Shown: positions 45,330 through 57,854, counted from the first letter of the stretch. The stretch: 64,000 nucleotides of DNA from Micrasema longulum (GCA_022494885.1 JAGVSM010004217.1:1-64000); one strand, 5' to 3'. The notes: generated by a model from the sequence alone, not told the origin. Numbers and translations are program-made.

Positions 45330-45850
45330 TTTCGTTGATAAATAAACCCTTACGGGTTACATACATTTAACAATATATTTTAACTTTTAAAATTCACATT
45401 CTACTTTTAATGATAATATTTTAAACTTTTTTTCTAGAGGTTGTACGAGTCTTTTGCTTAGTTTTGTCTGGTAGTTTACTGTATAATTTCAGTCCATGTT
45501 TTATTAGTCTCGACAATCGTTGTCTCGTTTTAGACGGTTGTGTATGATATTTTTCTGATATTCTCGTATTGTGTCCATGTTTACTGATTTTTTTTTTAAA
45601 GTTTAAGTTTTTCGTCAACAATTACATCAGTGGCTAATTTATAAATACATTTAAAAGATTCTAGTTTAAATAGTTCAGTTACATTTAATTGCTTAGTTTG
45701 TCTAAAACGTTCTTTAGTTGCTGTTAGATAGGGTAGGTCATATGCTCACTCTAATATTTTATTTTGCTGTCCTCTTAGTCTGTTTATGTCATTTTGATTT
45801 CCTGTTCCCCATAGTAATTGCAAATAAATAACATATTTTTGATTTTTTAC
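45330..45850 (-). mobile_element. Diverged family-B-like LINE 3' end
   Basis: The minus strand gives LLWGTGNQNDINRLRGQQNK, DLPYLTATKE and GHNTRISEKYHTQPSKTRQ, parallel in order to family B. The 3' end has cccgtaagggttt and a short A-rich tail. Several stops are present. Confidence 0.65.
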
Positions 45851-45859
45851 TAATATCCC

Positions 45860-45995
45860 TACAGAGATGAGGAAGAATTTTTTCAAATTCAGGATTATGG
45901 ATATTCGAGCGTTTACAGGGCTTATGACCTGTCATTGGCTGGGTTAAGTGGCCACTTTACGTATTTTACAACATTCCCCATTCCGCTTATTAGTG
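45860..45995 (+). repeat. Dispersed repeat family A, F orientation
   Basis: It shows cagagatgaggaagaa, ttacagggcttatgacctgt, cattggctgggttaagtggc and cactttacg, followed by acaacattccccattccgc. Confidence 0.65.
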
Positions 45996-46709
45996 AATAT
46001 CGACACAGGTAACATTTTTTTTGATTTTTGTATATATGTTATTAAATGAGAAACCATTCACTAGCGTGTTGGAGCGCCATCTATGTATTGATATTGAAGT
46101 TAAGTATTTTTAATTAGCATATTACTTTATTTTATGAATTTAAGACTCTTCCGAGTTAAATTAAGTACTAGTAATCGCCTGCAGATGATTCTACAATTTA
46201 TTTATACTTATATTTTGACCAGATCTTATTACACAACATTATTTTTAACAACTTTATTTTAACATTATTTTTAACATATTTTTGTTTTTAAATATGCTTC
46301 ATACATTCGATTTTTTTCCGTTTTTGGAACAAAATTATCGATTTAAAAAAAAGAATCGGTAAAATCTCGCCACTTTGCTAATTAAATTGTTGATACGAAT
46401 TATATATGTCAATTTTTAGTCGTGCAACATGTTTAATTTCAGTTAGTCGTTCATTATTTATGAAGGCATCTACTTTATGTCATTTTTTCACAATAATATT
46501 AATTTTTGTAGGGCGTCATTAATTCTTATTAATATTTTTTTTTTTATTTCAATATAATGTTTTAACACGCGAACAGCCTGAAATCTATAATAAATTTATT
46601 AATATATAAAATATAATAATACGAATGATATTATGTCACTTTTTATAAATTTTGAAGGAGGGTTAAAAGTTAAAAGTTTTAAAAAAAAAGTAAGAATTTT
46701 AGTTTACAA
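45996..46709. other. AT-rich intron 2 sequence, nothing recognised
   Basis: No coding, RNA or repeat signal. Confidence 0.45.
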
Positions 46710-46946
46710 GCCTTATTCTAGTGTCTTATTTTTATTCTTGTTCTTAGAGGTAGGAGTCAGTGCTATGCAAGCTCCTGACGTCACTGCGACCTGTGGAGAT
46801 CTATTATGACGGGTCCCCGTGAATAGTTCTCGCCCTCCATGCCCAGGTTTATAATGACACTGGCTACGTCTGGAAGGTGAGAGTTTACGTTTTGTTAAAT
46901 CTCCCCTCCACGCCCAGATCCGTAAAATATCGGGCTGATAGGCAGT
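46710..46946 (-). mobile_element. LINE 3' end (family D)
   Basis: The minus strand matches the last 220 bp of the element at 23360-23580 (cgatattttacg, ggagggcgagaact, ctccacaggtcgcagtgacg) and ends in AAGAATAAAAATAAG. A tRNA-derived SINE begins right beside its truncated 5' side. Confidence 0.7.
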
Positions 46947-47090
46947 CGGCCTCGTGGTGTAATGGTCAGCGCGTTTGCCTACCATGTGAGAGATCTCGGG
47001 TTGATTCCCGACATGGTAGATAAGAAATATTTATTTGAAAGGGTGTTTTCACACCAGAATATTTCATAGTCTCTGTGCCTCGATTATGAA
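46947..47090 (+). mobile_element. tRNA-derived SINE (family 1), 5' part
   Basis: CGGCCTCGTGGTGTAATGGT (A box) and GGGTTGATTCCCGACATGG (B box with one base lost) are followed by the family 1 body (agaatatttcatagtctctg). The 3' part is absent. Confidence 0.8.
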
Positions 47091-47594
47091 CGCTATCTTC
47101 ATCTGTATATATCGAAACAGTCTATTTAACTTCTGTACTATCCGTATCTTACCTCGGTATGTTCTACCTACTTGCTATATCGACATCATACGATCGAAAT
47201 AAGCCAATGAATGACCGCTAAAAATTAGACCGCGTTCCTTACGTCATTAATATTAAAATATTTCTCGTTTATATTTTAAATAGGCTTCTTTGATAGAAAG
47301 TGTCCACTTTAAAGCGATTATAAACTCTAATAAATCCCAATTCAATCAAAAAATGCTCGATTCAATATGATTTGTATATGACTCTTAACCATTGCCAAAA
47401 CAATATGCTTAACGATCGTCTGGATTTATCTACTGAGGTAGTACAAAGCTGGCTCTCGATACGGTCTCTCAGAAAGATAGTTAAACAGATAGAAAAAATA
47501 TAATAATAAATTTATTTCTTACAATGGTAACTTTCTAACTATAGGACAGAACCTAATGAGATTATTTTTGCATCAAGCCGCTCGTTTCTCATAA

Positions 47595-47700
47595 TCTGAC
47601 AGTTATGTCGGAATACAATTCGACTTCAAAATTTACTTATTTCTCTCTCATATTTTTAATAGGCTTTTTAAAAAAAAGTGCCAACCTCAAAACCTTTAAT
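47595..47700 (-). repeat. Repeat shared with 25830-25970
   Basis: The plus strand reads gacagttatgtcggaataca, then attcgacttcaaaatt and gtgccaacctcaaaac. It overlaps the end of a LINE linker fragment. Confidence 0.5.
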
Positions 47701-48090
47701 TAAAACAAGATAAAATGCATATTGGGCTATAGTTACAAATGTCGCCTTTATCACTGTTTTTATAGATAGAGGAAACATTTGCTATTTTCCAGAGTTCTGG
47801 AAAGACTCAACTTTTGTCAAAAATTATATTAAATGGTATTATTACGCTCGAAACACACATTTTAACGTATAATGGTGGAATGCCATCATGTCCAAGTCCT
47901 GTCTTAACGTCTAAATTTTTAATTTTTTCCATTATATCTGATTCTGTGAAGTAAATACCAGTTAATAAAAACACATTCAATGTGTTTGAATCTGATGGGT
48001 CATTACTATTATGCGGAGTGATTGATTGAGAATGATGATATATGAAATCGTTAAAAATTTTAAACAGAAAATACAATGATTATGAAATTC
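47685..48090 (-). mobile_element. LINE linker and reverse transcriptase start, decayed
   Basis: The minus strand encodes FTESDIMEKIKNLDVKTGLG, then HDGIPPLYVKMC, then FPELWKIANVSSIYKN and NYSPICILSCF. This is the KIKxLDxxKGxGPDGIP...FPxxWKxAxVxPIxK...NYRPIxILS stretch before the reverse transcriptase fingers of Jockey-like LINEs. Confidence 0.7.
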
Positions 48091-49097
48091 AGTTGTTGGA
48101 GTACGTAAGCAAAAAAATATTTAGAAAAATCTCTGAACATTTCAGATAAATAAGTTCTTTGGTTCATTTGAATGTTAACACGTTTTCAAAATTACGTATG
48201 AACAAAATGTAAAACATTTTCAAGAAATGCTAAATGATTAAATATATCAAATATGAAATACGCGTGGAAAAAAAAGGTTTGTGGAACACGGTAAAAATAA
48301 TTACTAACTACAGCCTTGGGCGCTAGAACGGGAAATAATATTACATGAAGCTTTGAATACTCACTGTTATTTGTTTTTTCTATAGAAAAACATTATAACC
48401 AAGATAAAAATAAATGTTTGTGAAGTAGGTTCACTAAATATTATTCTTCGTATATGTGATCTACTTTTTTAAATAGAAACTCTTAAAATATTCAATTTTT
48501 ATAGATATTTTGAATTTGTCTAAATTTTTGTCGACGCATATAAAAAAGTACCTATTTTTTGTATTGTGTCTTAATTTCGGATAGCGTAAAAACTCTTAAA
48601 CCATTACCTGAATGGGATTGTTATAAAAAAACTTTTAGTTAGAGCTGTGGCCGTTTAATTACATATGTGTTGTCACCATGAGTATTGAAGCTGGGCGTTG
48701 AGGACTAAAAGTTTATTGGGCAAATCTAGTTTTTGACGATATCCGGTTCGAGCCAAGTTTGACAGAAAATGGTAAGCGTCAATACTTTATTGCATAGTTT
48801 AATATGAAGGTGTCGCCGTTTATTTGCTTTCTCAAATCGATTATTATCTTGGCATGCAAGCTGTAAAATATTTTTGGTAATGTTGAAATCAGTAGCCGCC
48901 AGGAAAACGATTAAGAAAGTTAGGCTCGTTTAGTTCTTCAGATGAAGATCACGCTCCGTTTGATGAATCGAAGATCCTGAAGATGTCGAGTGTGGTGAGT
49001 CAGGAATTAAATTAAGAATATACACATGAGAAAGCTTGGGCTAAGTACAGTTAATGTTTTTTTTAAGTGAGGTAACAAGAAGCGTCAGCAGGAAAGC
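48091..49097. other. Intron 2 sequence, nothing recognised
   Basis: The part at 48640-49000 has gene-like composition in places but no open frame or family match. Confidence 0.4.
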
Positions 49098-49320
49098 CAA
49101 ATTTATTTATTTATTTACACTCTTTATCAAAATACAATTCCATGTTCACTTTGGTCAGCTAACAAGGGTACAAACCTCGTTCCAAGCTAGGCAATTACAT
49201 TTGAATATATTATAATAGTTAACAAATTAATATAGAGCACAGACAAACAAAATATAAACTTATTCGTATACACATTTTAATACATATACATACAGACATA
49301 CACATACATTTGTTCGGAAT
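49098..49320 (-). mobile_element. LINE 3' UTR and tail (family M)
   Basis: On plus it starts ATTTATTTATTTATTTAC, followed by gtcagctaacaagggtac and cgttccaagctaggcaat, the complement of the 20.8-21.1 kb tail, including its CA/TG-rich part. Confidence 0.55.
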
Positions 49321-49799
49321 GTCTGTAATAAAACAATATTATAATGTTTTTATCATTGGTAGCTTTTTCTTCATTTTCCGTTGTATTTGAAATGAGGCAT
49401 CCACTGTATCCGAAATTGAGATCCTATTTTCCTCACATCAAAAATATCAAAGTTGTGCAAAAACACTTTTTTATAACCATTGCGATGGGTGTTCAAATTT
49501 TAAGATTGAATGAAATATTTAATGAAGAAATAAATAATGACAAATCGTAAAATATAGTTACATATTTTGAATATACCATCATGAAAACAAAATGGTGTCC
49601 GAAATATGGGTACTTTTCTCTACAGGATTTTACTCCCTAGAGAGTTATTAAGATTAAAATACTACCAATAGCGGTTTTAGTAAACTTTTAATGAGGCTAA
49701 AATATATTCTTTACTCCAATACTGCTAGATATTAATAATATATTATAATTACCAATAGAACGGTACTAAACTTTAAAAAAAGACCACTCTTTAACTTTA

Positions 49800-50450
49800 C
49801 AAACATCAACAGATGAAATAATTGAAGGAATATATATATTCAAATGTAAACAGAATGGTGAATGTTACACAGTGCGTAAAGTGGCCACTTAAACCAGCCA
49901 TTGACAGGTCATAAGCCCTGTAGATGCCTAGACTTCTCTATTACCTTCTCTTAAATGTTCTTTATCTCTGTTGTAAAATGTTAATATAAACAGCTCCCCA
50001 GGGAGTTGAATCCAGTCCTTGTCTACAAAAAATTGGACAAACTCAAAATATTGTTGATAAATTACCTGGTCCATGAAGAAGTATAGAAATTGAAAAAATA
50101 ACATTTCAGGTGTTGCCTAGTATGTAGGTGAAATAATTCAATTAGATGAATCTCACCCGCATAAATAAAGGTTTCAGTTCTGTAACTTTGCAAACATTGA
50201 CAGATAAAAGATTTGAAGGAATATAGATGTTTAAATATGAGTAAAATGGTAAATATTACACAGTGTGTAAAGTGGCCACTTAAACCGGCCATTGACAGGT
50301 CATAAGCCCTGTAGATGCCTAGACTTCTATATTAAATTCTCTTGAATGTTTTTCATCTGTGTTGTAATATGTTAATATAAACAGCTCTCCAGGGAGTTAA
50401 ATCCAGTCTACAAAAATTTGGACAAACTCAAAATATTGTTTTCATTCAAT
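49800..50450 (+). repeat. Family A tandem dimer, R orientation
   Basis: Two complete units follow head to tail. The landmark acacagtgcgtaaagtggcc is near 49868 and acacagtgtgtaaagtggcc near 50257, so the period is about 390 bp. Between landmarks the order is the same in both units, including ctccccagggagttgaatcc, the ggacaaactcaaaatattg part, and ggtgaaataattcaatta. It is the clearest definition of the unit. Confidence 0.75.
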
Positions 50451-50716
50451 TACGAAGTTATTCATTTCTAATTACATATGCACCCAACGCAAAAAACCAG
50501 CAGCAGCAACCGAAGGCGTCTAACGACCACTACAACAGTAGATACGAATACGCCGCTAGTTACCTTTCTCTTATTTCATCTACGAGGCATCATTAAAATT
50601 AGACCCATCGTTTGAACGAATTATGGTAGAAACATTTCCCCAAAGTCACTCTATGACGCGCGGCAAGTATGTTTTCTATAAATGTTTGAGGCTCTTTTAC
50701 TGAGCGCCTAAAGCTC

Positions 50717-50939
50717 GGGTCTCCTAAGACAGCGGTGCCCGTATTTTAACGGCCGTAGTAAACAGTGCTGCGGTGGACAGCCGTCGTAACGGTGACTAGG
50801 GAATGGTTTCCTATAAAAACGGTGTTGATAACACCGTTAAAAAATAAAACCACTCTCTAGCCACCGCTACGACGGCTGCCTACCGCATCACCGTTCACTA
50901 CGGCCGTTAAGATACGGGCACCGCTGTCCTAGGAAACCC
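50717..50939. mobile_element. GC-rich 223-bp foldback element
   Basis: Left arm 50717-50816 and right arm 50840-50939 are inverted copies of about 100 bp (for example CAGCGGTGCCCGTAT against its complement, and GACAGCCGTCGTA against TACGACGGCTGCC). The short centre has its own hairpin AACGGTG/CACCGTT. The GC content is far above the surroundings. No coding capacity is seen. AGCT lies on both sides but is too short to count as a target duplication. I do not recognise the family. Confidence 0.7.
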
Positions 50940-51404
50940 TAGCTTAACCGAAATTAATGTATGCCAAATTCAACCTTAAGCACATAAAAATAAACACTTT
51001 TTTTGCATGCAACACGTGTTGTCTGAAGGAATGCGACCTTATTGATAGATTGAATATTTCAAAAGAGTTGTAAATAATCTAGTTTGAATAGGATTTTTTA
51101 TGGTCGATACATTTTATATTGAAGTTTTTTATTCAAGTTAATTAAAAAAAAAAAAATAGTTTTGAATAATATTTAAGAAAATAAGACTTCTTAATTCTCT
51201 TTTCTTAAATGTTTTATATATCTGTTATAATTGTAGATCTTAATGGGTAAACTCTAGGCTTTGACGACAGAAAAAAGGACAAAAAAAAGATTTGTGAACA
51301 GTAAAAAATAATATAATTAGGTACTTTTTCGCACAAAAAAGAAAAAAAAGTCGAAGAAAAAAGAAATGTTAAAATAAGAATTCATTAAATTTCAACAGAG
51401 CAAC

Positions 51405-51680
51405 AGAGAGAAAAACATTTTTGAGCAGGGAATATGGAGGTCTACGCATTTACAGGGCTTATTACCTGCCATTCGTTGGTTTAAGTGACCACTTTATACA
51501 CCGTGTAACATTCACTATTCTGCCTTATTTCCTCAACTCTTTTACCTGTTGACTTTTGTGAAGTAAAAGGGCTGAACCCTTTATCATGTGGGTGAGATTT
51601 ATTCGGCTGAACCATTTTACCTAGGGAGGAAATCCAGCTTGTTTACAAATATTTGGACATACTCAGAATATTGTAAAATA
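51405..51680 (+). repeat. Dispersed repeat family A, F orientation
   Basis: It shows gcaacagagagaaaaac, ggaatatggaggtctacgca, tttacagggcttattacctg and taacattcactattctgcct, running to ggacatactcagaatattg, with a shortened central part. Confidence 0.65.
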
Positions 51681-52169
51681 GAATCCTCATTCAAAATTAT
51701 CTCGTGTCACTTTATTTGAATACCGAAAAGGCGCGCACCGCTAATATTCTAATTTTTAAATAATATTTCAAAATGGAATCTGCGTTTTGGCGCATAGCAG
51801 CTTGATACAAAACGGAATGTATTTGTACTTACACGGCGCTGGCACAGTGCCAAAAGTGGCCAACTGATGACCCGGTGGGGAGTGTTTTGTCACCAGATAT
51901 GGCGCCATCTGGTTTACAGGCCCGTTAAGCTTCCGATACTACTTTGGGAGATACTGTACTTGTATCCATATACTGGTATCCATAATCAACTTATATCATC
52001 TTATTGAAATGTACAATACAAACTACACGATTCATACATGTACGCATTATTTTTTATTTATTGAATTTCAGAGACCCTCATTATTTTTCACTCTGTTTTT
52101 GATTATGTTTTTTCCAATGTTTTTACTACATTTTTATTTGTTTTTTCCAACTATGTTTTTTCTACATCA

Positions 52170-52258
52170 GTTTTTTTGTATTATTATTACTACAATGGAT
52201 AACTTATATAGCGCTATTTTCGTAATATAATACCTCAAAGGCGCTTTACAAAGTGATT
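52170..52258 (-). mobile_element. L2/CR1-type LINE 3' tail
   Basis: The minus strand reads TTGTAAAGCGCCTTTGAGG, then AAAATAGCGCTATATAAGTT. It is the same type as 34465-34530. The Helitron begins immediately to the right. Confidence 0.6.
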
Positions 52259-52259
52259 A

Positions 52260-53017
52260 TCTTTATATATATAATTTCTCTGTACGTGTGATGTCACCGA
52301 ACTCCTCCTAAACGGCTTAACCGATTTGCGTGCGGTTTTCAGAGAAATATAGATCTTTGCGCTGTGCGTGTTCGTAGGTATTAAAATCTTAAATCTAATT
52401 TGTAAAAAAGAAGTAAAAAGCATAAATGTTTTATTCATCAATCCACCAGGGCTGCATTCGAGGAGAATACATTTACAAAAAAATGGAAAGATGTTTTTTT
52501 TTGTGTATAAAAAAGTTTGTTTTTGAATATTTACAAACAGCATTTGTTTTTTGTGGATCTCAATCAGATTTTTTTCTTAAATTTCTTATAATTTCTACCA
52601 ATTTTTTTTTTTACAGGATTTTTGTAATACTAAAATAATATTAAATTCAATACATTTTTGAAAATCGTATGTTAACATAAGTACATACCTCTGTTGGTGA
52701 GAAGATCGGAGTTTGACGTTTGCAAAAAGAATGCCGCGTTTTTTTTTTTTTTTTTTTTTGATTTAATAGCATAATTATACATTTTTACAATTTAAAAAAA
52801 TTTCACTTGTTATATTTTTACTAAAACTAAAAACCCACCAAGCCACTTTTTGTAGCTTGTTGGTGAATTGGGTAGCTTTTTGAAAAAATATTTATTTTAT
52901 GTTTTGGAATTTAACCATAAACAAGTTCCTAGGTACCTACTTTTCAATGAAAAGTCTTTTTCCAAGATAATAGCAGGCAAACTAATGTTCGGGCAGGACG
53001 TCTGTCCAGTCCGCTAG
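52260..53017 (+). mobile_element. Non-autonomous Helitron
   Basis: The 5' end is TCTTTATATATATAA, preceded by A, and soon followed by ACTCCTCCTAAACGGC and TTAACCGATTTG, the subterminal text common to many insect Helitrons. The 3' end has a short hairpin GGACGTCTGTCC followed by CCGCTAG, with T as the next base, so the ends match the Helitron rule (A^TC...CTRR^T). There is no Rep/helicase coding. A long T tract at 52740-52759 sits inside. The element lies directly beside an L2-like LINE tail. Confidence 0.75.
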
Positions 53018-53059
53018 TATAAAGATATAAATTTAATTTTAACTTTTAATTTTATAAAA

Positions 53060-53225
53060 ATAATGTACTTTGTCACCACATGCTAAGAATTTATTCAAAT
53101 GATTTTGAAAACAAGTGAGTTTTATGTTTCTTCCGAAACATCATTTCACTCTCACAGTTTCGGACCTCTGCTGGGAGAGCATTCCATGCCGTAGGGCCTG
53201 CGACCGTAAATGCTTGAATTGGCTT
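53060..53225 (-). mobile_element. CR1-type LINE C-terminus
   Basis: The minus strand reads AFTVAGPTAWNALPAEVRN, then SEMMFRKKHKTHLFSKSFE and a stop, with no internal stop. It is the same family as 15280-15690, shorter but better preserved. Confidence 0.75.
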
Positions 53226-53994
53226 CCCGTAAACCGGAAACCCATCACTACATCTTTGGTTTGTTCACAAGAATTTACGAAACCATTCAAAGAAGTTCAT
53301 TTTTATACAATGTTGAGATACTTCGCCGTTCAATTAAGTGCTCTAACTTTAACCGCAAATAAGAAAACATTTTTTGTATCTAATTTCCCGGAGCACTGAA
53401 CTTCCTTACTGTTGGAAGTAAATAAATTGTTTTGATGTTGTAATATCTTTAATAAAAAACCGATAACAATATCTTTCAATAGCTTTCCGGAAAGTCTACG
53501 AAATAAAATATTTCGTTTACCATCGGACACGTGTAAGAAATCAAAATGGCGCGAGAAAGTGTGAAAAACGAGAACTTTTTCTAACTGTTATCGTAAAATA
53601 TTTATTAAACGACTTTCTTCTTTGCTTGTCAGCTGTACACATTATAATACTTATTTATTTAACGATCGTGAAATGTTGTTCCCTTTTCTCCGCTTCTTTC
53701 TCGCGGAAGCTTCTAGTTTTTCCACGTTATTAATATTACAGTTTGAATTTTCTTTCGTATCCAAATAAAATTAACTTTAATAGTAAAACCAATGAATCGT
53801 GGTAAAACAATTGTTTTTTAGAGAGGTTTTAAGACATATAAACATATTTTGATTTCAAACTGACATAATTATTTTAATTAGTTGTTGGTACGAACCAAAA
53901 ATCTGTATTTCATATATAAGCAAACATACATAACAAACATAGAAAGTATTGAAAATGCGGAACAAAAATTTTAAAAATAACTAGATTATAAAGA

Positions 53995-54545
53995 CAATAA
54001 AACGTTTTGTACTTACAGCCAATCTGCCAAACAAAATGGATTTTTACCCTTGAAAATAGACGCACTGTATCTGAATTATGCTATTTACATAAATTATTAA
54101 ATAATAAAATAGACTCCTTTAACCTACTCACCAAAATTAATCTTAATGTCTCCTTTCGCGTGACAAGAAATAAGTTTATTTATTCCATCTGCCAGTCTGT
54201 AGCACTAACTATGCACAACACTCTTTCTTCCATCGTTCTTGCTCTAATTATAATGCCTTTTTTTCATTTATTGATATATTTAACATGCCCCTTAATTTAT
54301 TTAAAAATACATTAAGACTTATTTTTTTCTGGCTGCGATACGACCCCACTTACTATTTAATGATGCTCACACTTACACACACCTGAACACTTACTTCCAC
54401 ACTAATACACATAAACACACATCTACACTTATTCTCAGACAAATACACATAAACACATTTTTGTTGTAACATAATTTAATAATATGTATGATTCTTATTT
54501 AGAAACTTCGCTAGTCTGTCTTTAAACCATATTTAAAAAATTGTT
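53995..54545 (+). mobile_element. LINE C-terminus (family K)
   Basis: It encodes NRRTVSELCYLHKLLNNKID, then LLTKINLNVSFRVTRNKFIY, followed after a frameshift by a LYRSCSNYNAFFS-like block. The UTR has ggctgcgatacgacccc and CA-rich repeats, as in 36741-37180. Confidence 0.65.
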
Positions 54546-54679
54546 ATTATGTCATTGTCGACTGTTTGTTTCTTTAAAATAAATACCATCACACCGTAGC
54601 TTTATAGGCACAGAAAGAAATAAAAGAACGCCAAATCACGGCCGTCACAAACAAGCAACTTGTTTGTTTGCGAAAAATT

Positions 54680-55480
54680 GAAAAAGTCGAATATCGTTTA
54701 GTAATTAAATTTCTTCACAAGAAAAGGAAAAACAATGCAGAAATCAAAACCGAACTGGATGCTGTTAATGGTGAGTTTGCACCATCGCAGCAAAAGTTAA
54801 ATTTTGGAAAGCTAAATTTGTTCGCGGTCGTTTGAGTGTTTTTGGCGATGACCCCCCAAGGCGAAAACCGTTGAATCAATATCCGTGAGCTAGCAGAGGC
54901 TACAAACATATCAATTCAGTGTGTACGCATCATCATAGACAAATATTTGGACATGACAAGGCTGTCTGCACGATGGGTGCTGTGTTTGCTTACTATTGAA
55001 CAAAAACGCACACGGATGACGGATTCGGAGAAGCTTTTGGGCAAGATAAAACATGGTCCAAATAATTTTTTTTCATCTATACGTCACTGTTGATAAAACA
55101 TGAGTCCATAATTTACGCCAAAGATGAAGGAACAGTCCAAGCAGTAAAGAAAACACGGCTAAGGCCCACCGAAGAAGGCAAAGACAATCCGATCTGCCGG
55201 GAAGGTGATGACTGTTTTTTGAGATGCGAAAGGCATAATTCTTATTGATTACTCGCAAAAAGGTAAAACAATAACTCGAGATTACAACGCAGCATTATTG
55301 AACTGTTTAACACAGAATTTTTAAAAAATGCCTCGGTTTGTCTTACAAAAAAGTTCTCTTCTATCATAACAACGCATCCGCTCACGGATCGGCCATCGTG
55401 CATCGAAAGCCCCCCCACCACTTACCCGAATCTGTTTTAAAGGTCTTGTGGCCTTTTTTCAGATCAGCACATTGCAAAAA
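54680..55480 (+). mobile_element. mariner fossil, irritans-like
   Basis: Pieces of transposase appear in order across frames: EYRLVIKFLHKKRKNNAEIK (N-terminal), INIRELAEATNISIQCVRII (second helix-turn-helix), SARWVLCLLTIEQKRTRM, then the catalytic-domain pieces GIILIDYSQKGKTI and KKVLFYHNNASAHGSAIV. The catalytic second aspartate of the HHDNAPAH block reads as asparagine. Many frameshifts and stops are present. The C-terminal YSPDLAPSDYHLF block was not found. Confidence 0.75.
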
Positions 55481-56533
55481 CAATAATATTTTTTAGCTTT
55501 TGTGAACGGTAAATTTATTTGTTTTTTCAAAAAAATCTTTGTTTTCAAAAGATTCGTGTATTTGTATTTTGTGAATTTACATTTACTGCTTTCAATGCCC
55601 CGATCGTCGTCAGAGCAACCAGCCAAGTATATACAGTCAATTTGTCTGTCACCTTCAATCAAATTTTCCCAGTTCTGACGGCAATGAGGTATGTTAGTTT
55701 ATTGGCTTATTATCGGCCATCGTGCAAGCAAAATTGAACCAATTATTCATTTTATTTTGTATTTAAGAAGGCAAACATGAACAGAAAATATAATAGGAAA
55801 AATAATAAAACTCAATTGATCTTATTTTTCATTTACAAAGAAAAAGGTAAAAGAAATTATGTAGATTTAAAAAAAATAAATTATTAAAACCTTCAACAAA
55901 CTATGTGAAAAAACTTCCATAAGCTCCTGTGTGGTAACCTGTGGTTACCCACACTAAATTCGTTTTTTCTAGCCTTTAAAATAAAGTAATTGTGAAATTG
56001 AAACCTTCACATACTCTTAGATTATAACCTTAATCATCATAATTATTCATTTTGTATTGGAAAACACCTAAAATACAGCATTAAAATGCAAATTATAACG
56101 CAATCGTCATAAAACAATATTTCAAGTGACAATTCGCACAGAGCAATATCTGCGAACTGCGTATCGTAATGAGCATTCCTTATCTCTCGGACTCTCCACG
56201 GAGTTGAGATAATAACTGCTTGAACACTATACAGCCGTTCAAAAATGAAGTCCAATTTATTATTTTACAAACGATCAAAAGTTTAATGACATTGTTGGGG
56301 CCAAAACTAAATTAAGCAATATTTCGTTTATTAAATAATTCTTTACAGAACGCATTTACATTACTTACTTCGTTCCGAAGATTTGGCGGGTTAAAATAAT
56401 ACTTTACAAAGAACGCTTTATTGGTCAATTTTGTATACCGACTAGCAATTTCGGATGTTATTGTTTTGCTTTGCAACATGTTTATTTCAAAAGTGTCGTA
56501 TATCGTGAATTATTGTTTTATGCCCTTTTAAAT
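55481..56533. other. Intron 2 sequence, nothing recognised
   Basis: A short hairpin TGTGGTAACC/GGTTACCCACA at 55929-55955 is the only structure noted. Confidence 0.4.
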
Positions 56534-57290
56534 GTTGTCTACTGTAGTTGAGATATTTATTTGACTGTGTATACTTTGTACCCTTGTATTTTTTATGTAA
56601 TATTTCAAAGAACCGGACATTTGTCCTGTGTTAAGATCCTAGTTTAGTTTATTGTTTCTTGTTCTAGGATGTCACATATAATTTAATTTATTGAGGAAGA
56701 GAAATCTCGTAATTGTTTGAAAAGGTCTTAGATATATTTTGTTTGGCACTAAAATATCAGTATTTTTTGTAGAATGTAATCGAAATAGTTTTTGAAAAGC
56801 TTGTGGGAGAGGAACAAGCTTTAGTCTTCATCTGGAAGTCTGCAAGTGCGCTTGTAGAGTTGCTGACGGAAAGTCAGACCGTAGCAGGCGAGGAGTGTAC
56901 GCATCCTCGAGTGTTACGTGTATTAGGTAAATGTGTACCTATGTAATCATTTAAAGAAACTGCGGTTATCTTTTAGAACAGTTGCAATAATTATTATTTC
57001 TGTGACATTGACTAGAGAGCCTCTAGAGACGACGACGGAAGGTCCTAAGTGACAGGCGAGGCTTGTGCGCATCCTCGAGTGTTACGATTTACGAATGTGA
57101 GGGTGTGATTGACCCTGTGGTTTTATTTGAGCTGATTTGTGTATTTAATGACTATGTGCCCGCTCAACTTTTTCAGACTATTTTCAATTTAGATTTATGT
57201 GACATTGCGGAATTAGATAATAAATAATATTTTGAAGAAACTGTGTGTCTTTTTCTTCGTTCGCATGTCACCCGAGATTGGCGAGACCGT
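56534..57290 (+). mobile_element. Possible solo LTR with primer-binding-site remnant
   Basis: A candidate LTR start is TGTTGTCTACTG and a candidate end TGTCA at 57266-57270. A TGGCGAGACCGTCGAAG stretch 9 bp beyond could be a tRNA primer-binding site. Inside, cgcatcctcgagtgttacg occurs twice (about 56900 and 57066) as part of an about 55-bp duplicated block. No gag or pol follows. The LTR boundaries are uncertain. Confidence 0.35.
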
Positions 57291-57854
57291 CGAAGCGAGA
57301 ACCCTGCACCAGCTGGCGTGAACAGACATCATCTTATTTAATAATGACTTTTTTATGGAAAGGGTCTTGTTTCAAGTGCAATGACATTTTTGTTTATGTT
57401 TATAAAACACAACACTACAGAATATCAAAACTACTCGAGTGACGATTGATTTACTTTCCCAATGGAATCCCACAAAAAAAAATTCCTTATTGAAATTCAT
57501 TTAGGATGATAATACTCAGATCATTAACCTCTTTAATTATGTTAAAACAAACAATCTTCTCGCTCACGGTAATATTCACGTTTGTGTTAATGTAAACAAA
57601 CTTGAACTAATGTTTTTTGAAATAAGCATTTATTATTTCGAGGTTTAAAAATAAGATGGTGAGATGTTCTTCAAACGAATTAGTATATTTAAGTTAATCT
57701 TATTTTTTAATGAAATACACAATATATATTTTTTAGTACCTTTACGATTTCGATTTTACTATTTCATTCCTGGGAAAATAAAACCAAAAAAGGTACATGA
57801 ATACACCACATTATATTTTTGTAAATACCAGTATTCAACAAATACACTTTTTTA

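Noticed and set aside
46947..47020. Possible functional tRNA gene
   Set aside because: A and B boxes are present, but the acceptor and anticodon stems do not close and the same head is followed by SINE body sequence at several loci.
57245..57442. Plus-strand ORF after the LTR candidate as gag start
   Set aside because: It stops after 65 codons and has no capsid or zinc-knuckle features.
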